DNA from: a virus
IMG/VR virus record: IMGVR_UViG_3300032284_001178
Coordinates: 1 to 21,255 of that record
DNA length: 21,255 nucleotides
Reading direction: 5' to 3' (one strand)
The notes under the pieces are model-generated. The model did no database searches and had not been told where the DNA came from. It saw nothing but the letters and a program-made list of their open reading frames with translations. Below are positions 13,991-21,215 of this stretch, piece by piece (position 1 is the stretch's first letter; every line of letters begins with the position of its first letter). Both the position numbers and the translations under genes were made by a program.

Positions 13991-14676
13991 GCGACCACCA
14001 GATTCACGGTTCCGGTGATTGGGTACGTTGAGCGATAAATGCCGTAGCTAGTCGCGGCTTGTCCTGTGAACGTGATAGTCCGCTGCGTCGTTTCCCAAGC
14101 CGAAGACGTCAGACCGCTAACGGCAAAGGTCGGCGTGCCAAAAAATGTCGGCAGCACGACGTAGATATAGGCAGTTGAAGCCGTAATCGTGCGGGACTGT
14201 GCCCGAGAGCCTCCCAAGTCGCTAGAGAGCGAAGCGGCAATCTGTGCGTCTGTAATCGTGTCGCCCGCAAATGCACCCCAATAACGCAATTGGAGCGTCG
14301 GAGAGATGCCAGCTGATTCCGCAGTGGCTATCGCGTGAACACGCACGGTCTGGCGAAACGCATCGCCGTAGTGAAATAGCGGAATGCCGTGGGGGGCTGT
14401 CACTTCGTAGGTCGTGTCGATGCCGTCAATCGTCTCTACGATGATGTCCGCTCGTTGCGGCTCGCCAAAAGGCAGAACGCCAGAGCGAATGATGAAGTCC
14501 CGGCTTTCCCACGTCTCAATGATGCCGCTTTCGTTCTGCGACTCAAAAGACGATTTGCCGATGGTGGCATTGACGATGCCGTAGTCCGCCCCGCGATAGT
14601 AGCGGACAGACTTTGACGAACTCGCCGCCAGTTGGTCAGCGAGCCAAGCCGCACCGTTGGCGAGTAAGTCGGACAT
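13987..14676 (-). CDS. Head-completion protein with fibre-like C-terminal extension
   Basis: I chose the ATG at 14674-14676 because GAGGTG lies five bases ahead; a TTG at 14694 is less likely. The 229-residue product has an N-terminal domain (about 1-105) with LANGAAWLADQLAASSSKSV, YYRGADYGIVNATIGKSSF, ESRDFIIRSG and TYEVTAPHGIPLFHYGDAFR. I recall this pattern in small head-tail connector proteins that act just after portal and capsid genes. From about 110 a beta-rich part follows, ending with YIYVVLPTFFGTPTF, FTGQAATSYGIYRSTYPITG and NLVVA, which resembles domains at the ends of phage fibres. Thus a connector module seems to be fused to a surface domain. The assignment of the first half is by pattern; the second half is inferred. 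Confidence 0.72.
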   Translation of the reverse strand: MSDLLANGAAWLADQLAASSSKSVRYYRGADYGIVNATIGKSSFESQNESGIIETWESRDFIIRSGVLPFGEPQRADIIVETIDGIDTTYEVTAPHGIPLFHYGDAFRQTVRVHAIATAESAGISPTLQLRYWGAFAGDTITDAQIAASLSSDLGGSRAQSRTITASTAYIYVVLPTFFGTPTFAVSGLTSSAWETTQRTITFTGQAATSYGIYRSTYPITGTVNLVVA

Positions 14677-14696
14677 AGGCACCTCAAACCACAAGA

Positions 14697-14738
14697 CCGC
14701 CGGCCAGGCGGAAAGGATGAAAACGCGCTGGCCGGCGG
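14697..14738 (-). other. GC-rich hairpin after the decoration gene
   Basis: An 11-bp perfect inverted repeat (CCGCCGGCCAG at 14697-14707 and CTGGCCGGCGG at 14728-14738) flanks a twenty-base loop. It lies in the gap between the decoration gene stop (14758) and the next start (14676). The transcript after the stem has no U-run, so it is not a typical factor-independent terminator; attenuation, mRNA stabilisation or processing are options. Confidence 0.6.
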
Positions 14739-14757
14739 CTTGCAGTGGGACGGGAAA

Positions 14758-15096
14758 CTAGCCGAGGTAGTTGATCGCCACCTTGACGAGAACGTCAGCC
14801 GAAGCAGCAGCTTCGATGGCGTTGCCGGCACGCTTGTTGCTGCCGACCGTCGTCGTGATGACGTTGTTCGTCGCGTCCCAATAGACGGTCGCGCCAGCGC
14901 TGATGGCACTGCCGCTCGCCTTGGGGAGGATGAACGCGCCTTCGACGGCGAGAGCGCCCTTGACGTTCGCCGGAATCGGATGGTCAGCAATGCAGAAAAG
15001 GTCGCCAACAACGACCACGTCGCCCACGCCAACAGCGGAGGACGGCGTGTAGTCGATGTGGTCAGGATCGCACTGATACGCTTGAGCAAGGCCCAT
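14758..15096 (-). CDS. Capsid decoration protein (DUF2190-like)
   Basis: I set the start at the ATG of 15094-15096, with GAGGTGA about five bases ahead; a GTG at 15105 lies inside that ribosome binding site and is unlikely. The 112-residue protein starts MGLAQAYQCDPDHIDYTPSS and has VGVGDVVVVGDLFCIADHPI, the motif GATVYWDATNNVITTTVGSN (about 69-88), and RAGNAIEAAASADVLVKVAI. These match the layout of the DUF2190 family, small beta proteins that stabilise capsids at or near the local symmetry axes. It directly follows the major capsid gene, the usual place. Hairpins flank it on both sides, which could set its expression separately from the capsid protein. Confidence 0.85.
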   Translation of the reverse strand: MGLAQAYQCDPDHIDYTPSSAVGVGDVVVVGDLFCIADHPIPANVKGALAVEGAFILPKASGSAISAGATVYWDATNNVITTTVGSNKRAGNAIEAAASADVLVKVAINYLG

Positions 15097-15140
15097 GAAA
15101 ATCACCTCGTTTCTTTGGTTGAAAGGTTTGAGTCATCATG

Positions 15141-15172
15141 CCGCCGGGCGGGTTTCGTCTCCCGCCCGGCGG
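15141..15172 (-). terminator. Perfect 12-bp hairpin after the capsid gene
   Basis: CCGCCGGGCGGG (15141-15152) and CCCGCCCGGCGG (15161-15172) are perfect complements around an eight-base loop. It is positioned 22 bases after the TGA of the capsid fusion gene. On the transcript no U-tract follows, so full termination is uncertain; a partial terminator or a structure protecting the capsid mRNA 3' end is as likely. Confidence 0.55.
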
Positions 15173-15194
15173 TCACGGTTTGCTTGTGTCAGTC

Positions 15195-17030
15195 TCAGGC
15201 GGTCGCCATGCGGAGGCACGACAGCGGTTCGGCCTTGGTCACGCCGAAGTCCATGTAGCCCCGCATCATGATGCCGAGGTTCTGGTAGTCAGGAGCCATC
15301 TGCTCGATGGTCGGAGCCTGCTGACCGTTCAAGAACACGACGTCAAGAGCCGGCAGATCCGCAGCATCGGCAAGCAGCCACCACGTCGAAGAAGACGTCA
15401 GGTAATTGCTGACCAGCACGCGATACCGACCAGCGAGGACGTTCGCGGACGGCTCAACCACCTTGCTCGACGTGCTGCCGAGCGAGGAAGCGATGAGCGC
15501 CGAGGTCGTCATCAGACGGGCCGCAGTCAGTTCCAGTTCCGGCGGCACAAGCAGCACGCGGGGAGGAATCGACAGCGGGTTGCCGTCCGGGTCGTTCAGC
15601 TTGCGGAACGCAGTCGTAGCAGCCGAGAGGCTATCGAACGACAGAGCGTTGCCGCTGCCAGCCGAAACGTACTGGTAGTAGCTGCCGTTGCTGTTTTGGA
15701 ACTCACCCCAAATCGTCTCATTCAGCGACAGAGCCGCACCACGCCCAATCCGCTGCGGGATCTGCGAAAGAGCGTTCAAGTCGTCGTTGATCATGTCCTG
15801 CCTGGTCAACGACGTCGTGATGCCGTAGGTTTCGGCGTTCAGCGAACGCTTGTAGTCCGAACCCTGCGCCAGCTTGAGGTCACCAGACGCGCCAACCTTC
15901 TGGAACTTGAACGAGCCATTCAACCGGAAGAGGTTGATGGCCTTGAAGTCGTTCACAGAACGCACGGCAGAAATGTCCTGCCACACGCTCTCAACAGCGT
16001 TGAAGCCGTTAAGCAGGAACTTGTTGACAACAGCCGAGAGCAACTGGCTGATGTCCTGCGTGGCAAACGCCGCTTTCAGAACCGGCTCGCAGTTGCCAGC
16101 CGAGATCCGACTCGAGCCGGTGTAGCCATTGGCACGAGCGGCTTCGATGATGACTTCGCTGATGCTCGTCGTGCGACGAGCCTTGTCGGCGGCTTCCAGC
16201 GTCCGGTCGTCAAACGCCTTCTCGGCGTTGGGCAGACCGCCCTGGAGGCACAGAGCCGCTTCAATCACTCGCTCGCTGCGGATGTCTTCCACAACGTGAA
16301 CAGCCGGGGCACGGCTCTCGCGGGTCGCAATGACCTTCTGCATGTCGTCCACCTTCTTGGTGAGAGTTTCGATGGTGGCCTTGAGCGTGTCGCTCTCGGT
16401 CGCCTCGACCTTGGGGGCTTCCACGGCGACACTCGCCGTGACTTCCACCGGCGTCTCAATGACGTCGGCAGGCGTTTCGTTGGCGTTGTCCGCCATGAGT
16501 AACTCCTCCGCTTCTTCAGCGGCGATGCGTGCGGATGTTGCGTCGTCCGCACCCAAGGTCACAAATGAGACTTCGCGCAACCTCGAAGCCTTTACGATTC
16601 GGACCGGACCCATGAAGGTCTGTCCGTTGACGGTTACGGATTCGCCGGCGGCGACCTTCTGATGCCGCATCACGTCGGCACCAACAGACGCCTGCCACGC
16701 GAACCCCTTCTCAGCCAGTGCCGTCACCTGACGAGCAATGTCCGAGTCAGCGAGAATCTCGCCTTCGACGTAGAGGCGACCACCTTCGGCGCGCACACTC
16801 GTCGCCTGCCCAAGAATCGAGCCAAGCGTGTAGTCGTGGCCCATGACCACGGGGATACGCTGGCGATACTTCATGCCTTCCAGGTCAATCACGATTGGCT
16901 CGTTAGACCAGCCCTGCCGGATAGCAGCGCCGGTGTAAGCCTCAATGGAAAACTTCTTGGTCGATGGCATGCCGTCGCCAGCCTCGGCGGCGACGAACTG
17001 CACGGGAATCTCGAGTGCGATCTTGTTCAT
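15195..17030 (-). CDS. Prohead protease / major capsid protein fusion
   Basis: This 611-residue protein joins two usually separate functions. The N-terminal part (about 1-170) looks like a prohead protease: MGHDYTLGSILGQA with a candidate catalytic His65, WQASVGA with a candidate Ser115, and LREVSFVTLGAD at about 151-162. A highly acidic, Val/Ala/Pro-rich linker (about 171-215) and a coiled coil (about 217-243, ATIETLTKKVDDMQKVIATR) follow, possibly serving as scaffold. The C-terminal part (about 255-611) resembles a Mu gpT-type or HK97-fold capsid protein, with YGITTSLTRQDMINDDLNAL, NETIWGEFQ, FRKLNDPDGNPL and RYRVLVSNYL. The protease likely cuts itself free during maturation. It starts four bases inside the portal stop (ATGA). 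Confidence 0.9.
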   Translation of the reverse strand: MNKIALEIPVQFVAAEAGDGMPSTKKFSIEAYTGAAIRQGWSNEPIVIDLEGMKYRQRIPVVMGHDYTLGSILGQATSVRAEGGRLYVEGEILADSDIARQVTALAEKGFAWQASVGADVMRHQKVAAGESVTVNGQTFMGPVRIVKASRLREVSFVTLGADDATSARIAAEEAEELLMADNANETPADVIETPVEVTASVAVEAPKVEATESDTLKATIETLTKKVDDMQKVIATRESRAPAVHVVEDIRSERVIEAALCLQGGLPNAEKAFDDRTLEAADKARRTTSISEVIIEAARANGYTGSSRISAGNCEPVLKAAFATQDISQLLSAVVNKFLLNGFNAVESVWQDISAVRSVNDFKAINLFRLNGSFKFQKVGASGDLKLAQGSDYKRSLNAETYGITTSLTRQDMINDDLNALSQIPQRIGRGAALSLNETIWGEFQNSNGSYYQYVSAGSGNALSFDSLSAATTAFRKLNDPDGNPLSIPPRVLLVPPELELTAARLMTTSALIASSLGSTSSKVVEPSANVLAGRYRVLVSNYLTSSSTWWLLADAADLPALDVVFLNGQQAPTIEQMAPDYQNLGIMMRGYMDFGVTKAEPLSCLRMATA

Positions 17031-18478
17031 TGGTTCGCGGCCTGGTCGGCCTCCTCCGGTGTTGCTGCGCCGTAGTTGCCTTCCGGCTCAAGGTCGATGA
17101 ACAACCCGAGTTCTTTCATCAGCGCAATTTCGGCGGCACGCTGGCGCAGTTCGTTCTCCCAGTTCTTGCCCTGCTTGGCGTATTCGTGAGCCAGCGTCGT
17201 CGTGTGCGTTCGCAGACGGGTTTCCGCTGCGTTGGCTTCCTTGGATGGGTCAACGTGTTCCTTGCCGTCCCAGACCCAAGCCCATTCCCATTCGCTCATG
17301 GGAGGCAGGCCACGCGGCACCAGGCCGAGCGGCACGGCTTCGTCAAGCCACATGCGAAGCGTGCGGTCAAGCATCTGCCGCTCTAGCTCATCACGCAGAA
17401 CACGCTGGTTGCTCGCGTAGACCTGATGATCCATGCGGCCAGATGCGTAGTTGTAAGACGACGAATCCAGCGCCGCGACGTTGTAGGGAATCTGCATGCA
17501 GCGGGCGATTTCGTTCAGAATCTCGCGCTTAAACATCGCGTAGGTGCTGGTCGGCTGCTCTGCCTTCAGCTGCGAGACGTTCCACCCTTCCGGCAGCGTG
17601 ACCATCGTCCGCTTCTCAATCGGCATCTCTGCGAATGCGTCAACGTCGTCAACCTCGGCGGCTGGCGAGTTTGAGTGCAAGAACGCTGCGAAGTCCGCAG
17701 CAGTCTCAGCAGCCGCAATCACGGCATCGGTGTATCGCCGCAGCTGTGCAAACAGCCGGATGGACGGTGCCACTTCCGAGACGCCGCGATGCTGCGCCGG
17801 TCGCTGCCGCGAGAACCAGTGAACGATGAGATTCGCCGGAATGCGGTTGAACTGGAAGTTGCTCACACGCCAGTTTGAGCCTGGGTGGTACTTGAGCACC
17901 TTGTAGGCAATGACGTTGCCAACGTCGTCAAACTCAAGACCGTCAACGATGCTGCCTTCCGGCGTCGTGTCTGGGATATACAGACCGACCGGCGTGGCAA
18001 CCATTTCCGCTTCGACCAGGCGGATGTCTAGCTGCACGCCTTCGAGCATCGGATTTGTGAAGAACATCGCAAACGCTTCGCCGTCAATCAGTTTTGACTG
18101 ACGCATCGTTCGCAACTTCTCAGCCAAGTTGACGTGCCACGACCAATCAAAGAACAGCCGCTCAATTTGCCGGTCTGCCTCTTGGTTGCCCGTGTTGAGT
18201 TGCAGACGTGGGCCGGTTCCGACCAGATCCGTGGCAAGCGTTTCGCAGATGCCAGCGAGGTAGGAGTTGTTATTGCGCTCGTAGCGGGCACGGTTGCGAA
18301 GCGTTCGACGCACGACCGGCGTCAGCGCACCGTCCATGCTGAACCAATCCGCGTTCGCCCAGTGGCGACGGTCGTCTTGGCTCTCGGCTGCGTCAAACCG
18401 GGCACGGATGACCCTTGCCGGCGTCGGCGCTTGCCGAGTCGGTTCCGGTCGCCCGAACCAGTTTGAGAACAGGCCCAT
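17027..18478 (-). CDS. Portal protein (lambda type)
   Basis: This forms the dodecameric ring through which DNA enters and leaves the head. The 483-residue product has the N-terminal RTLRNRARYERNNNSYLAGI (about 59-78), LVGTGPRLQ (85-93), the wing region with RLVEAEMV, the motif WFSRQRPAQHRGVSEVAPSI (221-240), and the conserved PYNVAALDSSSYNYASGRMD (331-350) near the stem, which identifies the lambda gpB-like family. The C-terminus is helical and acidic (EEADQAANQ). The length is close to the family's 480-530. The start overlaps the stop of the small joining protein (TGATG), so translation is probably coupled. The terminase docks onto it. Confidence 0.95.
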   Translation of the reverse strand: MGLFSNWFGRPEPTRQAPTPARVIRARFDAAESQDDRRHWANADWFSMDGALTPVVRRTLRNRARYERNNNSYLAGICETLATDLVGTGPRLQLNTGNQEADRQIERLFFDWSWHVNLAEKLRTMRQSKLIDGEAFAMFFTNPMLEGVQLDIRLVEAEMVATPVGLYIPDTTPEGSIVDGLEFDDVGNVIAYKVLKYHPGSNWRVSNFQFNRIPANLIVHWFSRQRPAQHRGVSEVAPSIRLFAQLRRYTDAVIAAAETAADFAAFLHSNSPAAEVDDVDAFAEMPIEKRTMVTLPEGWNVSQLKAEQPTSTYAMFKREILNEIARCMQIPYNVAALDSSSYNYASGRMDHQVYASNQRVLRDELERQMLDRTLRMWLDEAVPLGLVPRGLPPMSEWEWAWVWDGKEHVDPSKEANAAETRLRTHTTTLAHEYAKQGKNWENELRQRAAEIALMKELGLFIDLEPEGNYGAATPEEADQAANQ

Positions 18479-18675
18479 CAGTAGGTGCTCGGCGGCAAGA
18501 ATTTGTTGAACCGCAGGCCGCGAGACTTGTGCTCAACGGCTCGCTTGGCAGACAGATACTTGTCGGCTTCGATCTGCCAACGCAGATCGTGGGCCTCAAC
18601 TTCACCGGCATCCGTGCGGACGTGCTTCGGACCGGATGCGCTCTGCTCGATTTTCTGGCGCAGTTCGTCGCTCAT
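18478..18675 (-). CDS. Small gpW-like head-tail joining protein
   Basis: The 65-residue protein starts MSDELRQKIEQSASGPKHVR and continues TDAGEVEAHDLRWQIEADKY, then LSAKRAVEHKSRGLRFNKFL. Its size, its place right before the portal gene and its pattern (helix, beta hairpin with DAGEVEAH, helix with Q-I-A-D-K-Y) fit lambda gpW, which fills the opening between portal and tail. The similarity is at the level of layout only. It is the first gene after copy A of the repeated intergenic element and its stop overlaps the portal ATG. Alternatively it is a portal-associated adaptor of unknown kind. Confidence 0.68.
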   Translation of the reverse strand: MSDELRQKIEQSASGPKHVRTDAGEVEAHDLRWQIEADKYLSAKRAVEHKSRGLRFNKFLPPSTY

Positions 18676-18701
18676 GCGAGCAACGCTACGGTAAAGAACG
18701 C

Positions 18702-18722
18702 GGCAATCAGACCGGGTATGCC
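18702..18722 (-). promoter_or_regulatory. Repeated intergenic element, copy A
   Basis: The plus strand reads GGCAATCAGACCGGGTAT followed by GCC. It sits in the 48-base gap between the GNAT-like gene and the gpW-like gene, one base from the TAA stop codon. It is nearly the same as copy B at 8075-8097, more than 10 kb away. The flanking GGCA and TGCC form a short dyad. A role in transcription start, end or RNA processing is plausible but untested. Confidence 0.55.
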
Positions 18723-18723
18723 G

Positions 18724-19140
18724 TTAGACTTCAGCCCAATCCTCGCCACGTCGCTCAAAGAGAACGACGTCTGCCACGCCTAGCTTGCGGGCAATGTCTG
18801 CGGTGAACGGCGAGAACACAGCCAGCGGCTTCGCAGCGTCAATCACGCCGCACGCAATAGCAAATGCCGTAAGAGCCGTCGCCTTGCCAGTGTTGCGGTA
18901 GCGTTCCTCGACGAACTGCTCGAGAGTCTGCATGCCACGCCAAACGTGCGAGCATGCCCAAGCCACCATAGAGCCGTCAGCGTGCCATACGGCAATCGGC
19001 GTGCAGCTGCTTCCTTCGCCTTCGAGCACCTGGGCGACCTCTAGCTGAAACTCGCTAGACGGCTTGGTGAGCCGCGAGCGGATCGCCAGCATGTCCCGAG
19101 GGTCAAGGCCGTCAACCGTGGTGAGCGTGACCTGATTCAT
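18724..19140 (-). CDS. GNAT-like acetyltransferase-fold protein
   Basis: The 138-residue product starts MNQVTLTTVDGLDPRDMLAI and has features of the GCN5-related acetyltransferase fold: a strand with TPIAVWHADGSMVAWACSHV (about 47-66), a strand-helix joined by RNTGKATALTAFAIA (82-96) that resembles the acetyl-CoA loop (Q/R-x-x-G-x-A/G), and a C-terminal SPFTADIARKLGVADVVLFE (110-129) like the usual S-x-x-x-A-x-x-Y/L-x-K-x-G. The catalytic residue cannot be picked. Its ATG overlaps the TGA of the terminase 3' segment (ATGA). The substrate is unknown: a host protein, a virion protein or a small molecule. Similar proteins occur near terminases in related prophages, as I recall. Confidence 0.65.
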   Translation of the reverse strand: MNQVTLTTVDGLDPRDMLAIRSRLTKPSSEFQLEVAQVLEGEGSSCTPIAVWHADGSMVAWACSHVWRGMQTLEQFVEERYRNTGKATALTAFAIACGVIDAAKPLAVFSPFTADIARKLGVADVVLFERRGEDWAEV

Positions 19141-19352
19141 CGCAGCCGCTTTATCGTGATGACCTTCTTGCCGCCTTCGCCGGTGGGGATTGTCACTTTC
19201 TTTCGTTGCCTGCCGCCCGCCTCTGTCGCCGTTGGCTGCACGCCGGCAATCGACGCCGCAACGGCAGAACCAACCAGACCGTCAAACCAGTGGTTTTCCT
19301 TGCCCGCCGATTTCCATTCGTCCACGACTCGACCGCGTGCCTCGGTTCGCAC
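19137..19352 (-). CDS. C-terminal segment of terminase large subunit after amber codon
   Basis: This segment lies in the same frame as the terminase reading upstream and begins two codons after its TAG (19359-19361). It can be read from a GTG at 19352, but its sequence RTEARGRVVDEWK and ENHWFDGLVGSAVAASIAGV is the C-terminal end of the terminase nuclease domain, with the third metal-binding acid at D645 in the joined numbering. A basic, Gly/Lys-rich tail ends it. No good ribosome binding site precedes the GTG. Taken alone it would have no function I know. Either the terminase is made whole by read-through, the two parts act as a split enzyme, or the gene is broken. Its TGA overlaps the GNAT start. 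Confidence 0.7.
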   Translation of the reverse strand: MRTEARGRVVDEWKSAGKENHWFDGLVGSAVAASIAGVQPTATEAGGRQRKKVTIPTGEGGKKVITIKRLR

Positions 19353-19358
19353 CGGGAA

Positions 19359-21215
19359 CTAACTTGTGAGATGTTGCAGGAGCAACTCGTGGTCGCCCTG
19401 GTGGAGCGTGATTGTCTCCGGTGCTCCGATTCCCATGCGTAGCCGGGCCGCGACGAATGATTTCCAATAATTTGTGTCATACGTGACCGACCGTTGGCCG
19501 GCAGAGATTTGACCGATACGCCAGTTCAGCCCGAGCCGGTCGCCGCGAGCGCCCTTCTCCGCAAGCGGCGCCGATGACGCACCGATGCCTTTGCCGTGAG
19601 ACGGGTAGATAGATGCCGCGAACGCCGACTGCCGGCAGAATGTCCGCACGGTTGTCGTGGATCTGCCCCAGTTGGCATCGACCATCAGACGGTCAATCCG
19701 CACGGCTGCACCGTCTTCGCGTTTCCAATCACGACCGAGAAGGATTTCGACGGTCTTGTCCAAGCCGGCACGCAGCGCCGCCTCAAATCCCTGCTTGCTG
19801 ACGTTTGCCAGCGTCTTCTTTGCCGATGACGCTTCAAACACGCTTGCCGCTTGGTCTGGGTAGGTGCCGTATGCCACGACGTGACCGCCAAAAGACTCGC
19901 CCCACGACGCGACAAGCCAGTACAGCAGCTTTTCCTGCACGTCTACAAACGCAGTCAGCGTGTTGTGACCAATAGGAACAACGCCACGTGGAAGAGGGAT
20001 CGCCTTTGCAGCCAGCGCCCGCCGGTCCATTTTTTCGCTAGCGATGTCATCCGCTAGCGGCTGGTTCTGATACTCCGCAAAAAACGCCCCCTCACCACGG
20101 TCTATGCGGAGATTCCATGCGTGTTGAATAGCCGTAAGTTCGTCAGTGTGTTTTCGTTCCGGCCACGCAACTCGAGAGCCGGCGTCCATGTCAGACTGAC
20201 GCTCACGGTAGAAGTCATCCGCAGCCGTTGTCCCTTCGCCGCTGCGCTGCCCCTGCCGTCGCATCTCGGCGTACTGCCCCCACAAGTCGTCGTCTGCCGG
20301 CCACTCGTAGACCAGCTGCGAACGCTCGCCCTGCCATGCCGGATGCTTCGTGCGGTCTAGGAGCCGGTCAGCTAGGTCGTCCGGTCTGATGACCGTGATG
20401 GTGCAGAGTCCAGACATCCGCACGCCCGGCCCGCCAAGCCCCAGAATCGCACCAGACAGCACACGCTCGCGGGTAGCGACTTGGGACGGGCTGGCGGCGC
20501 TCTCGTCGGTCTGCGGGTCATCGCAAAGCACAAGCGACGGTCTGACGGTTACGCCGTCCGGTCTAGTGTGCTTGACGCCTCGGATGCGGCCCGTGATGCC
20601 GGCCACGCGAACGGCTGCACCGGCACACGGTGCCCCCTCAATCCAAGGCAGCGTGATTTTGTCTGCCAGCCACTCAAGGTGCGTAGCCTCGCCGCCGCAC
20701 GTTTGCCCGCGAGCACGGGCTGAAATGCCCTCCAGCGCACGGATAGGCCAGCACGCAGCCGGGAAGTCCTCGGCAAGCGTATCGTTCTGCTCTAAGTGAC
20801 TTTTGATGCTATCGAGCATCCCCGTGGCTATCGCTTGGTCAGCACCCACGAGCATGACGAAGGGGCGGTGCCCGTACAGCATCGCCCAGAGGCATGCCCA
20901 CTCGCAGAGCGTCGATTTACCAGAGCCGCGAGGCATGGCGAAGGCAAACAACTCGCCGGCCAGGACGGCACGTTGGATCTTGTCGATTGCCCGCAGATGG
21001 TCCGCAGACCACGCCAGCGGGAAGGACTCCGCACCGTAGGTTTCCGCGAACGCTCGGAAGTCCTGACGGCATGCCTTGTGACGCTTTGGCTCGGCTATTG
21101 GCGGTATTTCGCCAATGTCCCGACCGGCGGCTGACGCTTTGCGATTCCAACTGGCAGACTGCGATTTTCGGGCTGCGTAGGCGTCTTGCTTGGGGCGGCC
21201 CGGCTTGCGTGTCAT
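19359..21215 (-). CDS. Terminase large subunit, stopped by in-frame TAG
   Basis: This enzyme drives DNA into the prohead with ATP and cuts it with a nuclease. Visible are Walker A PRGSGKST (95-102), Walker B LVLCDD (228-233), the nuclease motif with FVDVQ (D425), and MVDANWG (D513). The product ends LLLQHLTS at residue 618, where a TAG stands where I would expect a Glu codon (GAG), as the frame goes on with FPVRTEARGRVVDEWK. The GpA-like or related type is suggested by the C-terminal NHWFDGLVGSAVAAS in the continuation. Without it the nuclease lacks its last acidic residue. The start is the first ATG after the window edge; the terminase small subunit presumably lies outside. Joined length would be 692 residues. 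Confidence 0.88.
   Translation of the reverse strand: MTRKPGRPKQDAYAARKSQSASWNRKASAAGRDIGEIPPIAEPKRHKACRQDFRAFAETYGAESFPLAWSADHLRAIDKIQRAVLAGELFAFAMPRGSGKSTLCEWACLWAMLYGHRPFVMLVGADQAIATGMLDSIKSHLEQNDTLAEDFPAACWPIRALEGISARARGQTCGGEATHLEWLADKITLPWIEGAPCAGAAVRVAGITGRIRGVKHTRPDGVTVRPSLVLCDDPQTDESAASPSQVATRERVLSGAILGLGGPGVRMSGLCTITVIRPDDLADRLLDRTKHPAWQGERSQLVYEWPADDDLWGQYAEMRRQGQRSGEGTTAADDFYRERQSDMDAGSRVAWPERKHTDELTAIQHAWNLRIDRGEGAFFAEYQNQPLADDIASEKMDRRALAAKAIPLPRGVVPIGHNTLTAFVDVQEKLLYWLVASWGESFGGHVVAYGTYPDQAASVFEASSAKKTLANVSKQGFEAALRAGLDKTVEILLGRDWKREDGAAVRIDRLMVDANWGRSTTTVRTFCRQSAFAASIYPSHGKGIGASSAPLAEKGARGDRLGLNWRIGQISAGQRSVTYDTNYWKSFVAARLRMGIGAPETITLHQGDHELLLQHLTS

Noticed and set aside
14676-14694. 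TTG start for the head-completion gene
   Set aside because: The ATG at 14676 has GAGGTG at a proper distance; the TTG has no ribosome binding site and lies next to the hairpin.
15138-16502. Plus-strand open frame of 454 codons
   Set aside because: It is the complement of the capsid fusion gene, begins inside the hairpin, and has shadow-like Arg-rich composition.
6277-19361. General reassignment of TAG to an amino acid in this phage
   Set aside because: Several genes end at TAG in sensible places (14758, 13712, 6976, 6459, 6277), and apart from the terminase none of the long genes contains an internal TAG. Some TAGs lie in frame with the next gene, but so do several TAA and TGA stops at gapped junctions, so this is what chance gives.
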